From Betaproteobacteria bacterium (GTDB lineage Bacteria > Pseudomonadota > Gammaproteobacteria > Burkholderiales > SG8-39): 11,812 nucleotides of DNA. The DNA is taken from contig VBCP01000239.1 in the NCBI GenBank assembly GCA_005888925.1, positions 1 to 11,812 on the forward strand. Reading direction: 5' to 3'. How positions within the stretch are numbered: position 1 is the stretch's first letter; each line of letters starts with the position of its first letter. Below, piece after piece: positions 6,539 to 11,812 of the stretch. The notes below the pieces were generated by a model. That model was not told where the DNA came from. It searched no databases and saw only the letters and a list, made by a program, of their open reading frames with translations. The position numbers were made by a program, and so were the translations under genes.

Positions 6539-7492
6539 GTGACAGCACTGCTCGGCGCCGCGCTCGTCGCGCTGGCGACCGCGGCGTCGGCACAGTCTTA
6601 CCCGAACAAGCCGATCCGCCTGCTGCTGACGTTCTCCTCCGGCGGCCAGGCGGACCTGCTCGCTCGTAGCGTGACCGAGAAGATGCGCGCGTCGCTCGGC
6701 CAGCCGATCGTCATCGAGCCCAAGCCCGGCGCGGGCGGCAATCTGGCGATGGAAGCGACGGCAAAGGCGCCCGCCGACGGCTACACCATGGTGTTCGGTA
6801 CGCCGGCGGTGGCGATCAACGGCAGGCTGTACAAGCAGCTCTCCTACGATCCGCTGAAAGACCTCGCGCCCGTTTCACTCGCCGCCTGGGGACCCTATGT
6901 GGTCTATGCGAGCGGCGCGCTGCCGGTGAACTCGATGAGCGAGCTCGTCGCCTACGCCAAGGCGAAGCCGGGCGAGCTGAACTACGCCTCGGTCGGCATC
7001 GGCAGCGGCACGCATCTCGCCGCGGTGCTCTTCACGCTGGCGGCGGGTGTGCAGATGACGCACGTGCCTTACAAAGGCATCCAGCAGGTCGCGCCCGATC
7101 TCGTCTCGGGCAGCGTGCACCTCACCTTCAACGCGCTCGGCCCGCTTGCGCAGTTCGTGCAAAGCGGACGCGTGAAGATGCTCGCCACCACCGGGCCGCG
7201 GCGCATCGCGCAGATTCCCGACGTGCCGACGCTCGACGAGTCGGGGCTGCCGGGCTTCGAAGCGGCAGGCTGGTACGGTTTCTTCGCCGCCGCCGGCACG
7301 CCGCGCGAGGTGCTGCAAAAGCTGAACGCCTCGATCGTAGCCGCGGTCAACGATCGCGAGATCAGCGAGCGCATCGAAAAGATGGGCTTGGTCCCTTCGC
7401 CGCAGACGATCGAAGAGGCCGCGCGCTTCGTCGCCGCGGAAGCGGACAAATGGGGCCGCGCCGTCACCGCCTCGGGCGCGACCGCCGAATAA
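6539..7492 (+). CDS. Bug/TctC family tripartite tricarboxylate transporter substrate-binding protein (first)
   Basis: A 317-aa periplasmic binding protein. After a predicted signal peptide (cleavage near ASA|QSYP, residue 18/19) the Bug pattern follows: YPNKPIRLLLTFSSGGQADLLAR, a GQPIVIEPKPGAGGN stretch, APADGYTM, HVPYKG and IPDVPTLDESG. Such proteins capture carboxylic acids for TctAB-type permeases; many betaproteobacterial members are orphans, and no tctA or tctB is present here. The start is the GTG at 6539, 2 nt after the VOC stop; no in-frame ATG, GTG or TTG was found in the 100 bases upstream. The resulting signal peptide (MTALLGAALVALATAASA) is short and has no basic residue, which is atypical. 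The usual PPGG of the ligand-loop motif is SSGG here. Confidence 0.92.
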   Translation: MTALLGAALVALATAASAQSYPNKPIRLLLTFSSGGQADLLARSVTEKMRASLGQPIVIEPKPGAGGNLAMEATAKAPADGYTMVFGTPAVAINGRLYKQLSYDPLKDLAPVSLAAWGPYVVYASGALPVNSMSELVAYAKAKPGELNYASVGIGSGTHLAAVLFTLAAGVQMTHVPYKGIQQVAPDLVSGSVHLTFNALGPLAQFVQSGRVKMLATTGPRRIAQIPDVPTLDESGLPGFEAAGWYGFFAAAGTPREVLQKLNASIVAAVNDREISERIEKMGLVPSPQTIEEAARFVAAEADKWGRAVTASGATAE

Positions 7493-7496
7493 CTTC

Positions 7497-7961
7497 ATGT
7501 CGCGCCGCCATGGACGCAGTAAGCATTCGGCACGCGGCGCGAGCATCGTGCTGGTCGTGGTGTTCGTTGTTGTCGGCCTGGTCTTCGTTTACTTGGGTTG
7601 GGGATTCTTTGTGGTGTACCAGGAACGCCAGCAGATGGGGCGCATAGCCCAAGCCATTAGAGCCGCCGATGCCTGGAAGAGTGCGATCGAAGCACAGTAC
7701 CGCGACAAGAAAAGCTTGCCGCGCGATGCCAGCGCGTTGCCCGGCGGCACTCCAAAGGCAACGAGTCCTTACGGCAAGGTCAGTCTCGACGCCGAGGGTA
7801 TCCTTACGATCACCTTGACGCCCGAGGTCGGATCCGAGGCGGGCAAAACCATCGTCCTCGCGGCGCAACCTTCGGCGAACGGTCTGCAATGGCGCTGCGG
7901 ATCCGCCGTGATCAACCCTAAATTGCTGCCCGGCAACTGTCGCTCCGAACCGCGGCGATAG
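7497..7961 (+). CDS. Orphan type IV pilin-like protein
   Basis: A 154-aa protein with a short basic N-terminus (SRRHGRSKH), one long hydrophobic helix (about 15-40), an amphipathic continuation (RIAQAIRAADAWKSAIEAQY) and a globular beta-rich C-terminal part. The ending WRCGSAVINPKLLPGNCR, with C134 and C148, closely follows the disulfide-bonded D-region pattern of PilA-type pilins. The prepilin peptidase site is not canonical: after R13-G14 the helix begins ASIVL, so the expected Phe/Met at +1 and Glu at +5 are missing. It starts 4 nt after the Bug gene stop without a good ribosome site. No pilus assembly genes are nearby. It may be a minor pilin-like or membrane-anchored secreted protein; the fold is inferred from pattern only. 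Confidence 0.7.
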   Translation: MSRRHGRSKHSARGASIVLVVVFVVVGLVFVYLGWGFFVVYQERQQMGRIAQAIRAADAWKSAIEAQYRDKKSLPRDASALPGGTPKATSPYGKVSLDAEGILTITLTPEVGSEAGKTIVLAAQPSANGLQWRCGSAVINPKLLPGNCRSEPRR

Positions 7962-7966
7962 CCGCG
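7951..7966. terminator. Short hairpin between convergent genes
   Basis: CGCGGC-GATA-GCCGCG forms a perfect 6-bp GC stem with a 4-nt loop overlapping the pilin-like gene's TAG stop, 10 nt from the end of the convergent SDR gene. There is no U tract, so it is at best a weak bidirectional transcription end. Confidence 0.3.
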
Positions 7967-7976
7967 CGATTCACGG

Positions 7977-8717
7977 TTAGTGAAAGTTCATCCCGCCATC
8001 GACGTTGATCGTCTGCCCGGTGATGAACGCGGCATCGTCGGAGCACAGGAACACCACGGTGCCTTCGAGGTCCTGCGTGCCGGCGGCGCGCTTGATCGAC
8101 TGCGCGCCGATCATCGCCTCGCGCTGCTGCGGAGTGACGGTGGCGCGCGGCACCTCGGTGTAGACCGGCCCGGGCGTGATGGCGTTGACGTTGATGCCGA
8201 ACTCGCCGAGCTCCTTCGCCATCGCGCGAGTCATCGTCAGCACGGCGCCTTTGCTCGCCACGTAGTGCAGATAGTTCGGGCGGCCCATGAACACCACGCC
8301 CGAGGAGATGTTGACGATGCGGCCGCTCGCCTGCTTGCGCATCTGCGGCACGACGGCCTTCGACGCTAACCACACCCCCCGCACGTTCACGCCCATCAGC
8401 TGATCCCACTCCGCGAGGGGGATTTCCCAGAACGGTCGCATCTTCAGCGTCGAGAAGATCGCGGCGTTGTTCACCAGGATGTCGATGCGGCCGAACTTGT
8501 CGAGCGCCGCGGCGGCGAGCTGGTTGCAGCTCGCCTCGTCGGCGACGTCGGTGCGCACGAAGTGGCCTTTCACCTCTGCCGCGACCGACTGTCCCTTGTC
8601 GGCGTTGAGCTCGGCCACCACTACCTTCGCGCCTTCCTTCGCCAGGCGCTGCGCATAGGCGCGGCCGAGGCCCTGGCCCGCGCCGGTGATGATCGCCACC
8701 TTGTCGGCGAGCTTCAC
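7977..8717 (-). CDS. SDR family NAD(P)-dependent oxidoreductase
   Basis: A 246-aa classical short-chain dehydrogenase/reductase of normal length. Cofactor motif TGAGQGLG is at 11-18, NNAA at 83-86, and the catalytic tetrad can be read as N111, S139, Y152 and K156 (YVASK). The acidic E36 at the end of strand beta-2 suggests preference for NAD. The C-terminal ITGQTINVDGG is typical. The start is the GTG at 8717-8715, which overlaps the TGA of the upstream amidohydrolase as GTGA, so translation is likely coupled. As last gene of the Bug-hypothetical-amidohydrolase-SDR operon it probably oxidises or reduces a hydroxyl/keto intermediate of the same pathway; the substrate cannot be deduced. Confidence 0.93.
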   Translation of the reverse strand: MKLADKVAIITGAGQGLGRAYAQRLAKEGAKVVVAELNADKGQSVAAEVKGHFVRTDVADEASCNQLAAAALDKFGRIDILVNNAAIFSTLKMRPFWEIPLAEWDQLMGVNVRGVWLASKAVVPQMRKQASGRIVNISSGVVFMGRPNYLHYVASKGAVLTMTRAMAKELGEFGINVNAITPGPVYTEVPRATVTPQQREAMIGAQSIKRAAGTQDLEGTVVFLCSDDAAFITGQTINVDGGMNFH

Positions 8718-9823
8718 AACGTGGCTGCGCGCGCCGGCTGCTTGGTGAAGCGCGGGCCGTAGAAGCGCACGATGTTGTCGTGGAAAATCGCCTGCTTCGC
8801 CTCGTCGCTGAGCTCGGCGTGGTTCATCAGCTCCTCGATCTCGTGTCTTGCGCGCTCGATGTTGGTCTCGTGTGGGAAGTCCGAGGCGAAGAGCACCGCC
8901 TGGTGGCCGATGCGCTTCATCGCGTAGGGCAGGGTGATCTCGCCGCCCTCGCAGTTGAAGTAGATGCGGCCCGAGCGGATGTACTCGCTCGGCTTCTTCT
9001 TCAGCCAGTCGGAGAACTCCTTGTACTGCTTGCCCGACCAGACCTCGTAGGAGCGATCCAGGCGATCCATGATGTAAGGCACCCAGCCCGCGCCCGCCTC
9101 GAGATAGGCGACGCGCAGCTTCGGGAAGCGCTCGAACACGCCCTCCATCACCATGCTCGTGAGCTGGATGATCTGCGCGATTGGATGCTCGAGCGCGTGC
9201 GTCAGCGCGAAGCGGTTGAAGAAATTGATGCCGAGGCTCGCCGAGGGCGCGCCGTGCAGCGCGATCGGCACATCGAGGCGCTCGGCCTCTTCATACAGCG
9301 GCCAGAAGTCCGGATGCCCCAGCGGCTTCCTCACGCCGAGCTCCGCGCTGTTCGCTCCCAGCACCGCGCCCACCATGCCGAGCTCGGTCACCGCGCGCCG
9401 CAGCTCCTTCACCGCCTCGGGCACATCCTGGATCGGCACCAGCGCCACGGCCCGCAGGCGCTGCGGGCTCGCCTTGTGGAACTTGTCGGTGAACCAGTTG
9501 TTGTACGCGCGCGCGAGCGGCACTGCCCAAGTCGGATCCTGGATCATGCCGAAGGCGAGGCCCGCCGTCGGATACAGCACCGTGCTCTCGATCCCGGTGC
9601 CGTCGAGGAAATCGATCCAGGTCTTGGCGTTGATCGTGTATCCCTTGTGGATCCCCAGGCGCGCCATGATCGCGCCGCGCTGGTAACCATCGAGCGTCGG
9701 GAAGAACGGGAAGCCGAGCAGCGTGTTGTTGCCCTTGTACGGCGCTTCCATGTACTCGAGCAGCTCCTCGTCGCGCTCGATCAGGTGACCATCCGCATCC
9801 AGGATGCTGCCTTTGAGTTTCAT
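8714..9823 (-). CDS. Amidohydrolase family 2 protein (ACMSD-like)
   Basis: A 369-aa TIM-barrel metal-dependent hydrolase or decarboxylase of the amidohydrolase-2 family (PF04909). The first metal motif is DADGH at 9-13, a variant of the HxH of 2-amino-3-carboxymuconate semialdehyde decarboxylase. Other likely site residues are H190 (PIALHG), E242 (YLEAGAGWVPY) and D315 (ASDFPHE). GWVPYIMDRLDRSYE is very typical of this family in aromatic-acid degradation clusters, where members act as decarboxylases or hydrolases. The start is the ATG at 9823, preceded by AGGAGG; the frame stays open to 9958 but that part reads antisense-like through the upstream small gene. It overlaps the SDR start by 4 nt. 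The reaction is not assigned. Confidence 0.92.
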   Translation of the reverse strand: MKLKGSILDADGHLIERDEELLEYMEAPYKGNNTLLGFPFFPTLDGYQRGAIMARLGIHKGYTINAKTWIDFLDGTGIESTVLYPTAGLAFGMIQDPTWAVPLARAYNNWFTDKFHKASPQRLRAVALVPIQDVPEAVKELRRAVTELGMVGAVLGANSAELGVRKPLGHPDFWPLYEEAERLDVPIALHGAPSASLGINFFNRFALTHALEHPIAQIIQLTSMVMEGVFERFPKLRVAYLEAGAGWVPYIMDRLDRSYEVWSGKQYKEFSDWLKKKPSEYIRSGRIYFNCEGGEITLPYAMKRIGHQAVLFASDFPHETNIERARHEIEELMNHAELSDEAKQAIFHDNIVRFYGPRFTKQPARAATL

Positions 9824-9828
9824 GTATT

Positions 9829-9834
9829 CCTCCT
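9829..9834 (-). promoter_or_regulatory. Ribosome binding site for the amidohydrolase
   Basis: AGGAGG on the - strand lies 5 nt before the ATG at 9823 and overlaps nothing but the tail following the upstream stop (TGAAGGAGG), fixing the start. Confidence 0.85.
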
Positions 9835-10185
9835 TCAGAAGCGCTTCGAATAGTTGGCAACGCCTTTGACGCGAAACCTCCGCGCGCCCATTTGTTCGAC
9901 GATCAATTTGGGTGGCCGATGGGTGCGCCACGGTACAAGGTGTTTCGCGCGCAACCAACCGCCGATCTCTTCGCTGATTAGCTCATGACACTTGGCGCTC
10001 CAGAAGGAGGCCTTTGACACGTTAACCTCCACCTCCGTGAATCCGCGATCCTCTGGCAACTCTAAAACGACGGTTTGCCACCGCCTGTCAAATAGCCGGT
10101 CACGATCGGGAATGGGCACTCTCAGACCATAAGCGGTCGCAGACGCGTGGCTGCCGTTTTTCCAAGCCGTCCAAACGAGTGCCAT
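9835..10185 (-). CDS. Small hypothetical protein, lower GC than neighbours
   Basis: A 116-aa soluble protein starting at the ATG 10185-10183 and ending 11 nt before the amidohydrolase start. I do not recognise a named family, though the opening MALVWTAWKNGSHASATAYG and the later KASFWSAKCHELISEEIGGW look like a conserved alpha/beta hypothetical protein. There is one cysteine (C66), no membrane segment and a basic C-terminus (ARRFRVKGVANYSKRF). By hand count bases 9901-10140 are 57% GC, clearly lower than flanking coding sequence (77% at 9361-9420, 63% at 10681-10740). It begins 4 nt after the Bug gene stop and lacks a ribosome site. It may be a recent insertion into the catabolic operon; DNA- or RNA-linked function is possible but not shown. 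Confidence 0.72.
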   Translation of the reverse strand: MALVWTAWKNGSHASATAYGLRVPIPDRDRLFDRRWQTVVLELPEDRGFTEVEVNVSKASFWSAKCHELISEEIGGWLRAKHLVPWRTHRPPKLIVEQMGARRFRVKGVANYSKRF

Positions 10186-10189
10186 TGGA

Positions 10190-11149
10190 TTATTCGAACT
10201 TGAGGTTCGCCTCGCGCACCACCTTGCGCGTGTTGTCGAGCGCGTCCGACACCACTTTGCGGAACGCCTCCGGCGAGTTGCCCACAGGCACCGATGCGTT
10301 GTCGAGCAGTCGCTTGGCCGCCTCGGGCTGCCTGAGCGTCGCGACGAGTGCGGCGTGCACTCGAGAGATGACCTCGGCGGGCAGCCTGGCGGGGCCGATG
10401 AGGCCGAACCAGGACGGGTCGTTGACCAGCGGGTGTCCGGTCTCGGCGAAGGTCGGGACATCGGGAATGCTCGCTACGCGCTTGTCATTGCCGACGGCGA
10501 GCGCGCGCAGCTTGCCCGCCTGGATGTGCGGTAGCGAGGAGGGCAGATTGTCGAAGAGCACCTGCACCTGGCCGCCAAGCGCATCGTTCAGCGCCGGACC
10601 GGCGCCGCGATAGGGCACGTGCGTGAGGTTCACCTTGGCGGAGTACTTGAAGGTTTCGCCGAGCAGGTGGCCGAGGCTGCCGATGCCGGGGGTGCCGAAG
10701 TTGAGCTTGCCGGGGTTCTTGCGCGCGTAGTCGATGAACTCGGCCATGTTCTGCGCCGGCACCGACGGATGGATCGAGACGACGTTCGGCACCGCGGCGA
10801 TCTGGCTGATGAAGCTGAAGTCCTTGAGCGAGTCGTAGCGCAGATCCGTGCGCACGATCGGGTTGACCACGTGGGTCGAGATGGTGGCGATGCCGAGGGT
10901 GTAGCCGTCGGGCGCGGCGTCGGCGATCGCCTTGGCGCCGATCGCGCCGCCGGCGCCGCCGCGGTTGTCGACCACCAAGGGCTGGCCGAGCTCGCGCGCC
11001 ATGCCGTCGGCGGCGATGCGGCCGATGATGTCGGTCGAGCCACCGGGCGGGAACGGGATGATCAGGGTGACCGGCTTCGCCGGATAGGCCTGGGCGAGAG
11101 CGATGGCGGACCAGCAGCAGAGCGCGAGGAGTGCGAATAGTCGTGTCAT
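10190..11149 (-). CDS. Bug/TctC family tripartite tricarboxylate transporter substrate-binding protein (second)
   Basis: A 319-aa periplasmic binding protein, first gene of the leftward catabolic operon. The signal peptide MTRLFALLALCCWSAIALA is followed by cleavage before QAYPAKP. Family patterns are LIIPFPPGGSTDIIGR, GQPLVVDNRGGAGG, APDGYTLGIA, LTHVPYRGAG and IPDVPTFAETG. The paired cysteines in the signal core do not form a lipobox. The ATG at 11149 is chosen over an in-frame TTG at 11176 that would add nine residues before a normal signal peptide. No TctA/TctB permease is encoded nearby. Together with the downstream amidohydrolase and SDR it suggests uptake of a carboxylic acid that the enzymes degrade; the ligand is unknown. 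Confidence 0.93.
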   Translation of the reverse strand: MTRLFALLALCCWSAIALAQAYPAKPVTLIIPFPPGGSTDIIGRIAADGMARELGQPLVVDNRGGAGGAIGAKAIADAAPDGYTLGIATISTHVVNPIVRTDLRYDSLKDFSFISQIAAVPNVVSIHPSVPAQNMAEFIDYARKNPGKLNFGTPGIGSLGHLLGETFKYSAKVNLTHVPYRGAGPALNDALGGQVQVLFDNLPSSLPHIQAGKLRALAVGNDKRVASIPDVPTFAETGHPLVNDPSWFGLIGPARLPAEVISRVHAALVATLRQPEAAKRLLDNASVPVGNSPEAFRKVVSDALDNTRKVVREANLKFE

Positions 11150-11209
11150 GGTTTTGGTGATTGCCGGCGGGCGCAAATGGTGCGAGATTCTGCGCGCCAG
11201 GTCAAAGCG

Positions 11210-11215
11210 AGGAGG
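11210..11215 (+). promoter_or_regulatory. Ribosome binding site for the 119-aa hypothetical gene
   Basis: AGGAGG lies 5 nt before the ATG at 11221 and favours this start over an in-frame start at 11161 that has no such site. Confidence 0.8.
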
Positions 11216-11220
11216 CGAGC

Positions 11221-11580
11221 ATGTTCCTCATGTCGGTCGAGTGGCTCGACGAGGCCAAAACCCGCGCCCGCTTCCAGCTTCCCGGCCGGGAGGAATGGAA
11301 GGCCGAGCACCTCGATGCGCTGATGCAGGTGCTCGCGCAGATCCGCGAGGAGATGAGTCCCGCGGTCGCCGCCGAGCCGCCGCAGCTGCAGCAAGTCCAG
11401 GCGCTGCACGACCCGCGCTACCGCACGGAACTGCACCAGTTCTCCGGCGGCTCGCTCTTCTCCTTCCGCCATCCGTCGCTCGGCTGGCTGCCGTTCCTGC
11501 TGCCGAGCCTCGAGCGGCGGAACATCGTCGGCTTCCTCGAGGAGCAGGAAGCGACCTGGAAGGAGATCAGGCGCCGCTAG
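11221..11580 (+). CDS. Hypothetical protein upstream of an ABC-F gene
   Basis: A 119-aa soluble protein, not recognised. It starts MFLMSVEWLDEAKTRARFQL and has a helical, charged first half, a middle rich in Q and L (PPQLQQVQALHDPRYRTEL), an aromatic/hydrophobic stretch FSFRHPSLGWLPFLLPSL and an acidic-basic C-terminal helix ending EEQEATWKEIRRR. There are no cysteines, no signal peptide and no complete membrane helix. It is divergent from the Bug operon and ends 21 nt before the ABC-F start. Codon use and GC match the neighbourhood, so it looks native. A role linked to the ABC-F protein is only suggested by adjacency. Confidence 0.8.
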   Translation: MFLMSVEWLDEAKTRARFQLPGREEWKAEHLDALMQVLAQIREEMSPAVAAEPPQLQQVQALHDPRYRTELHQFSGGSLFSFRHPSLGWLPFLLPSLERRNIVGFLEEQEATWKEIRRR

Positions 11581-11581
11581 C

Positions 11582-11600
11582 CGCCCGATAGAATCGGGCG
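11582..11600 (+). promoter_or_regulatory. Perfect hairpin containing a TAGAAT -10-like hexamer before the ABC-F start
   Basis: CGCCCGAT-AGA-ATCGGGCG is an exact 8-bp inverted repeat with a 3-nt loop, 1 nt after the hypothetical gene's stop. Its centre includes TAGAAT (11589-11594), five of six matches to the -10 consensus. Initiation about 7 nt later would fall at 11601-11602, on the TTG start itself, i.e. a leaderless message. Alternatively the hairpin ends the upstream transcript, but no T run follows. No good -35 box is visible. Confidence 0.42.
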
Positions 11601-11601
11601 C

Positions 11602-11812
11602 TTGATCCGCTTCTCCCAGGTCACGCTCGCGCGCGGCGCGAAGCCGCTCTTCGAAGGCGCTGACCTCTCCCTCAATCCCGGCGAGCGCGTCGGGCTGATC
11701 GGCGCCAACGGCTCGGGCAAGACGAGTCTCTTCGCCCTCCTGCGCGGCGAGCTGCACACCGACAAGGGCGAGGTCGAATTCCCGGCGCACTGGCGCATCG
11801 CCCACGTGGCGC
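11602..11812 (+). CDS. ABC-F family ATPase, YheS-like, 5' part only
   Basis: The first 70 codons of an ABC-F ATPase, cut by the window edge. Starting at TTG 11602 it reads MIRFSQVTLARGAKPLF, then LSLNPGERVGLIGANGSGKTS with Walker A (GANGSGKT), then LFALLRGELHTDKGEVEFP. The N-terminus lines up from the first residue with E. coli YheS (MIVFSSLQIRRG...), supporting the unusual TTG start. ABC-F proteins have two ATPase domains, no membrane part, and act on ribosomes. There is no Shine-Dalgarno sequence; a TAGAAT hexamer 7 nt upstream suggests leaderless translation. Confidence 0.88.
   Translation, partial: MIRFSQVTLARGAKPLFEGADLSLNPGERVGLIGANGSGKTSLFALLRGELHTDKGEVEFPAHWRIAHVA

Noticed and set aside
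5909..7492. A 527-codon + strand frame as a fused protein
   Set aside because: Its first part is the shifted frame of the VOC gene; the Bug protein begins with its signal peptide at 6539.
8780..9853. A 357-codon + strand frame opposite the amidohydrolase
   Set aside because: Antisense to a gene with clear metal-site motifs and a strong ribosome site; composition is shadow-like (His/Arg/Glu/Leu).
11110..11149. Lipoprotein signal in the second Bug protein (two cysteines in the signal core)
   Set aside because: The residues before the cysteines do not form a lipobox, and a normal signal peptidase I site (ALA before QAYP) follows.
11186..11214. Promoter for the second Bug operon (CAGAAT on the - strand, with TTTGAC nearby)
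   Set aside because: The -10-like hexamer matches only 4 of 6 bases and the TTTGAC lies about 9 nt away, too close for a -35 box.

Overview
The window is GC-rich, tightly packed bacterial chromosome with betaproteobacterial character. Two solitary Bug/TctC-type tripartite tricarboxylate transporter binding proteins, an ArnT/ArnC-like envelope glycosylation cassette, a PmtA-like methyltransferase and a YheS-like ABC-F ATPase together suggest Burkholderiales or a relative. The genus cannot be told from the sequence alone. No tRNA, rRNA, CRISPR array or transposase was seen.

Left part (29-5791). A PmtA-like SAM-dependent methyltransferase on the + strand meets the end of a leftward operon tail to tail, and the two stop codons share one TTAA. 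In transcription order the operon encodes an ArnT/PMT-like membrane glycosyltransferase (5791-4259), a PAP2 phosphatase (4262-3516), an ArnC/DPM-like polyprenyl-phosphate glycosyltransferase (2540-1545) and an LPG-synthase-TM/UPF0104-type membrane protein (1548-655). The likely theme is loading a sugar onto undecaprenyl phosphate, moving it across the inner membrane, transferring it to an envelope acceptor and recycling the lipid carrier. The sugar and acceptor are not identifiable here.

The operon is interrupted by a direct tandem duplication of 989 bp (2097-3085 and 3086-4074). The copies differ at only two bases. The event leaves one intact PAP2 gene and one intact ArnC-like gene, and between them a 5' fragment of the ArnC-like gene and a 5'-truncated PAP2 gene. 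The junction creates two long chimeric open frames. It may be a recent real duplication or an assembly mis-join; both variants lie within 130 bp of the junction, which keeps the second option open.

Middle (5792-7961). A divergent intergenic region holds a TAGAAT promoter candidate almost touching the ArnT-like start, two copies of a GGGGTCTGACC motif (one completing a perfect palindrome) and a strong ribosome binding site. Then come a VOC-superfamily (glyoxalase/extradiol dioxygenase fold) protein, a Bug binding protein 2 nt later, and an orphan pilin-like protein with a PilA-type C-terminal cysteine loop.

Right (7977-11149, - strand). This is a compact catabolic-looking operon: Bug binding protein, a 116-aa unrecognised protein of lower GC, an ACMSD-like amidohydrolase and an SDR dehydrogenase, the last two overlapping as GTGA. 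A plausible role is uptake and degradation of an organic or aromatic acid; the substrate is unknown.

Right end (11221-11812). A 119-aa unrecognised protein is followed by the start of a YheS-like ABC-F ATPase, cut by the window edge. Its TTG start lies 7 nt after a TAGAAT hexamer inside a perfect hairpin, suggesting a leaderless transcript.

I found no clearly undescribed multi-gene system. The strongest oddities are the duplication, the orphan pilin-like gene, the low-GC insert in the catabolic operon and the two leaderless-type promoter candidates.
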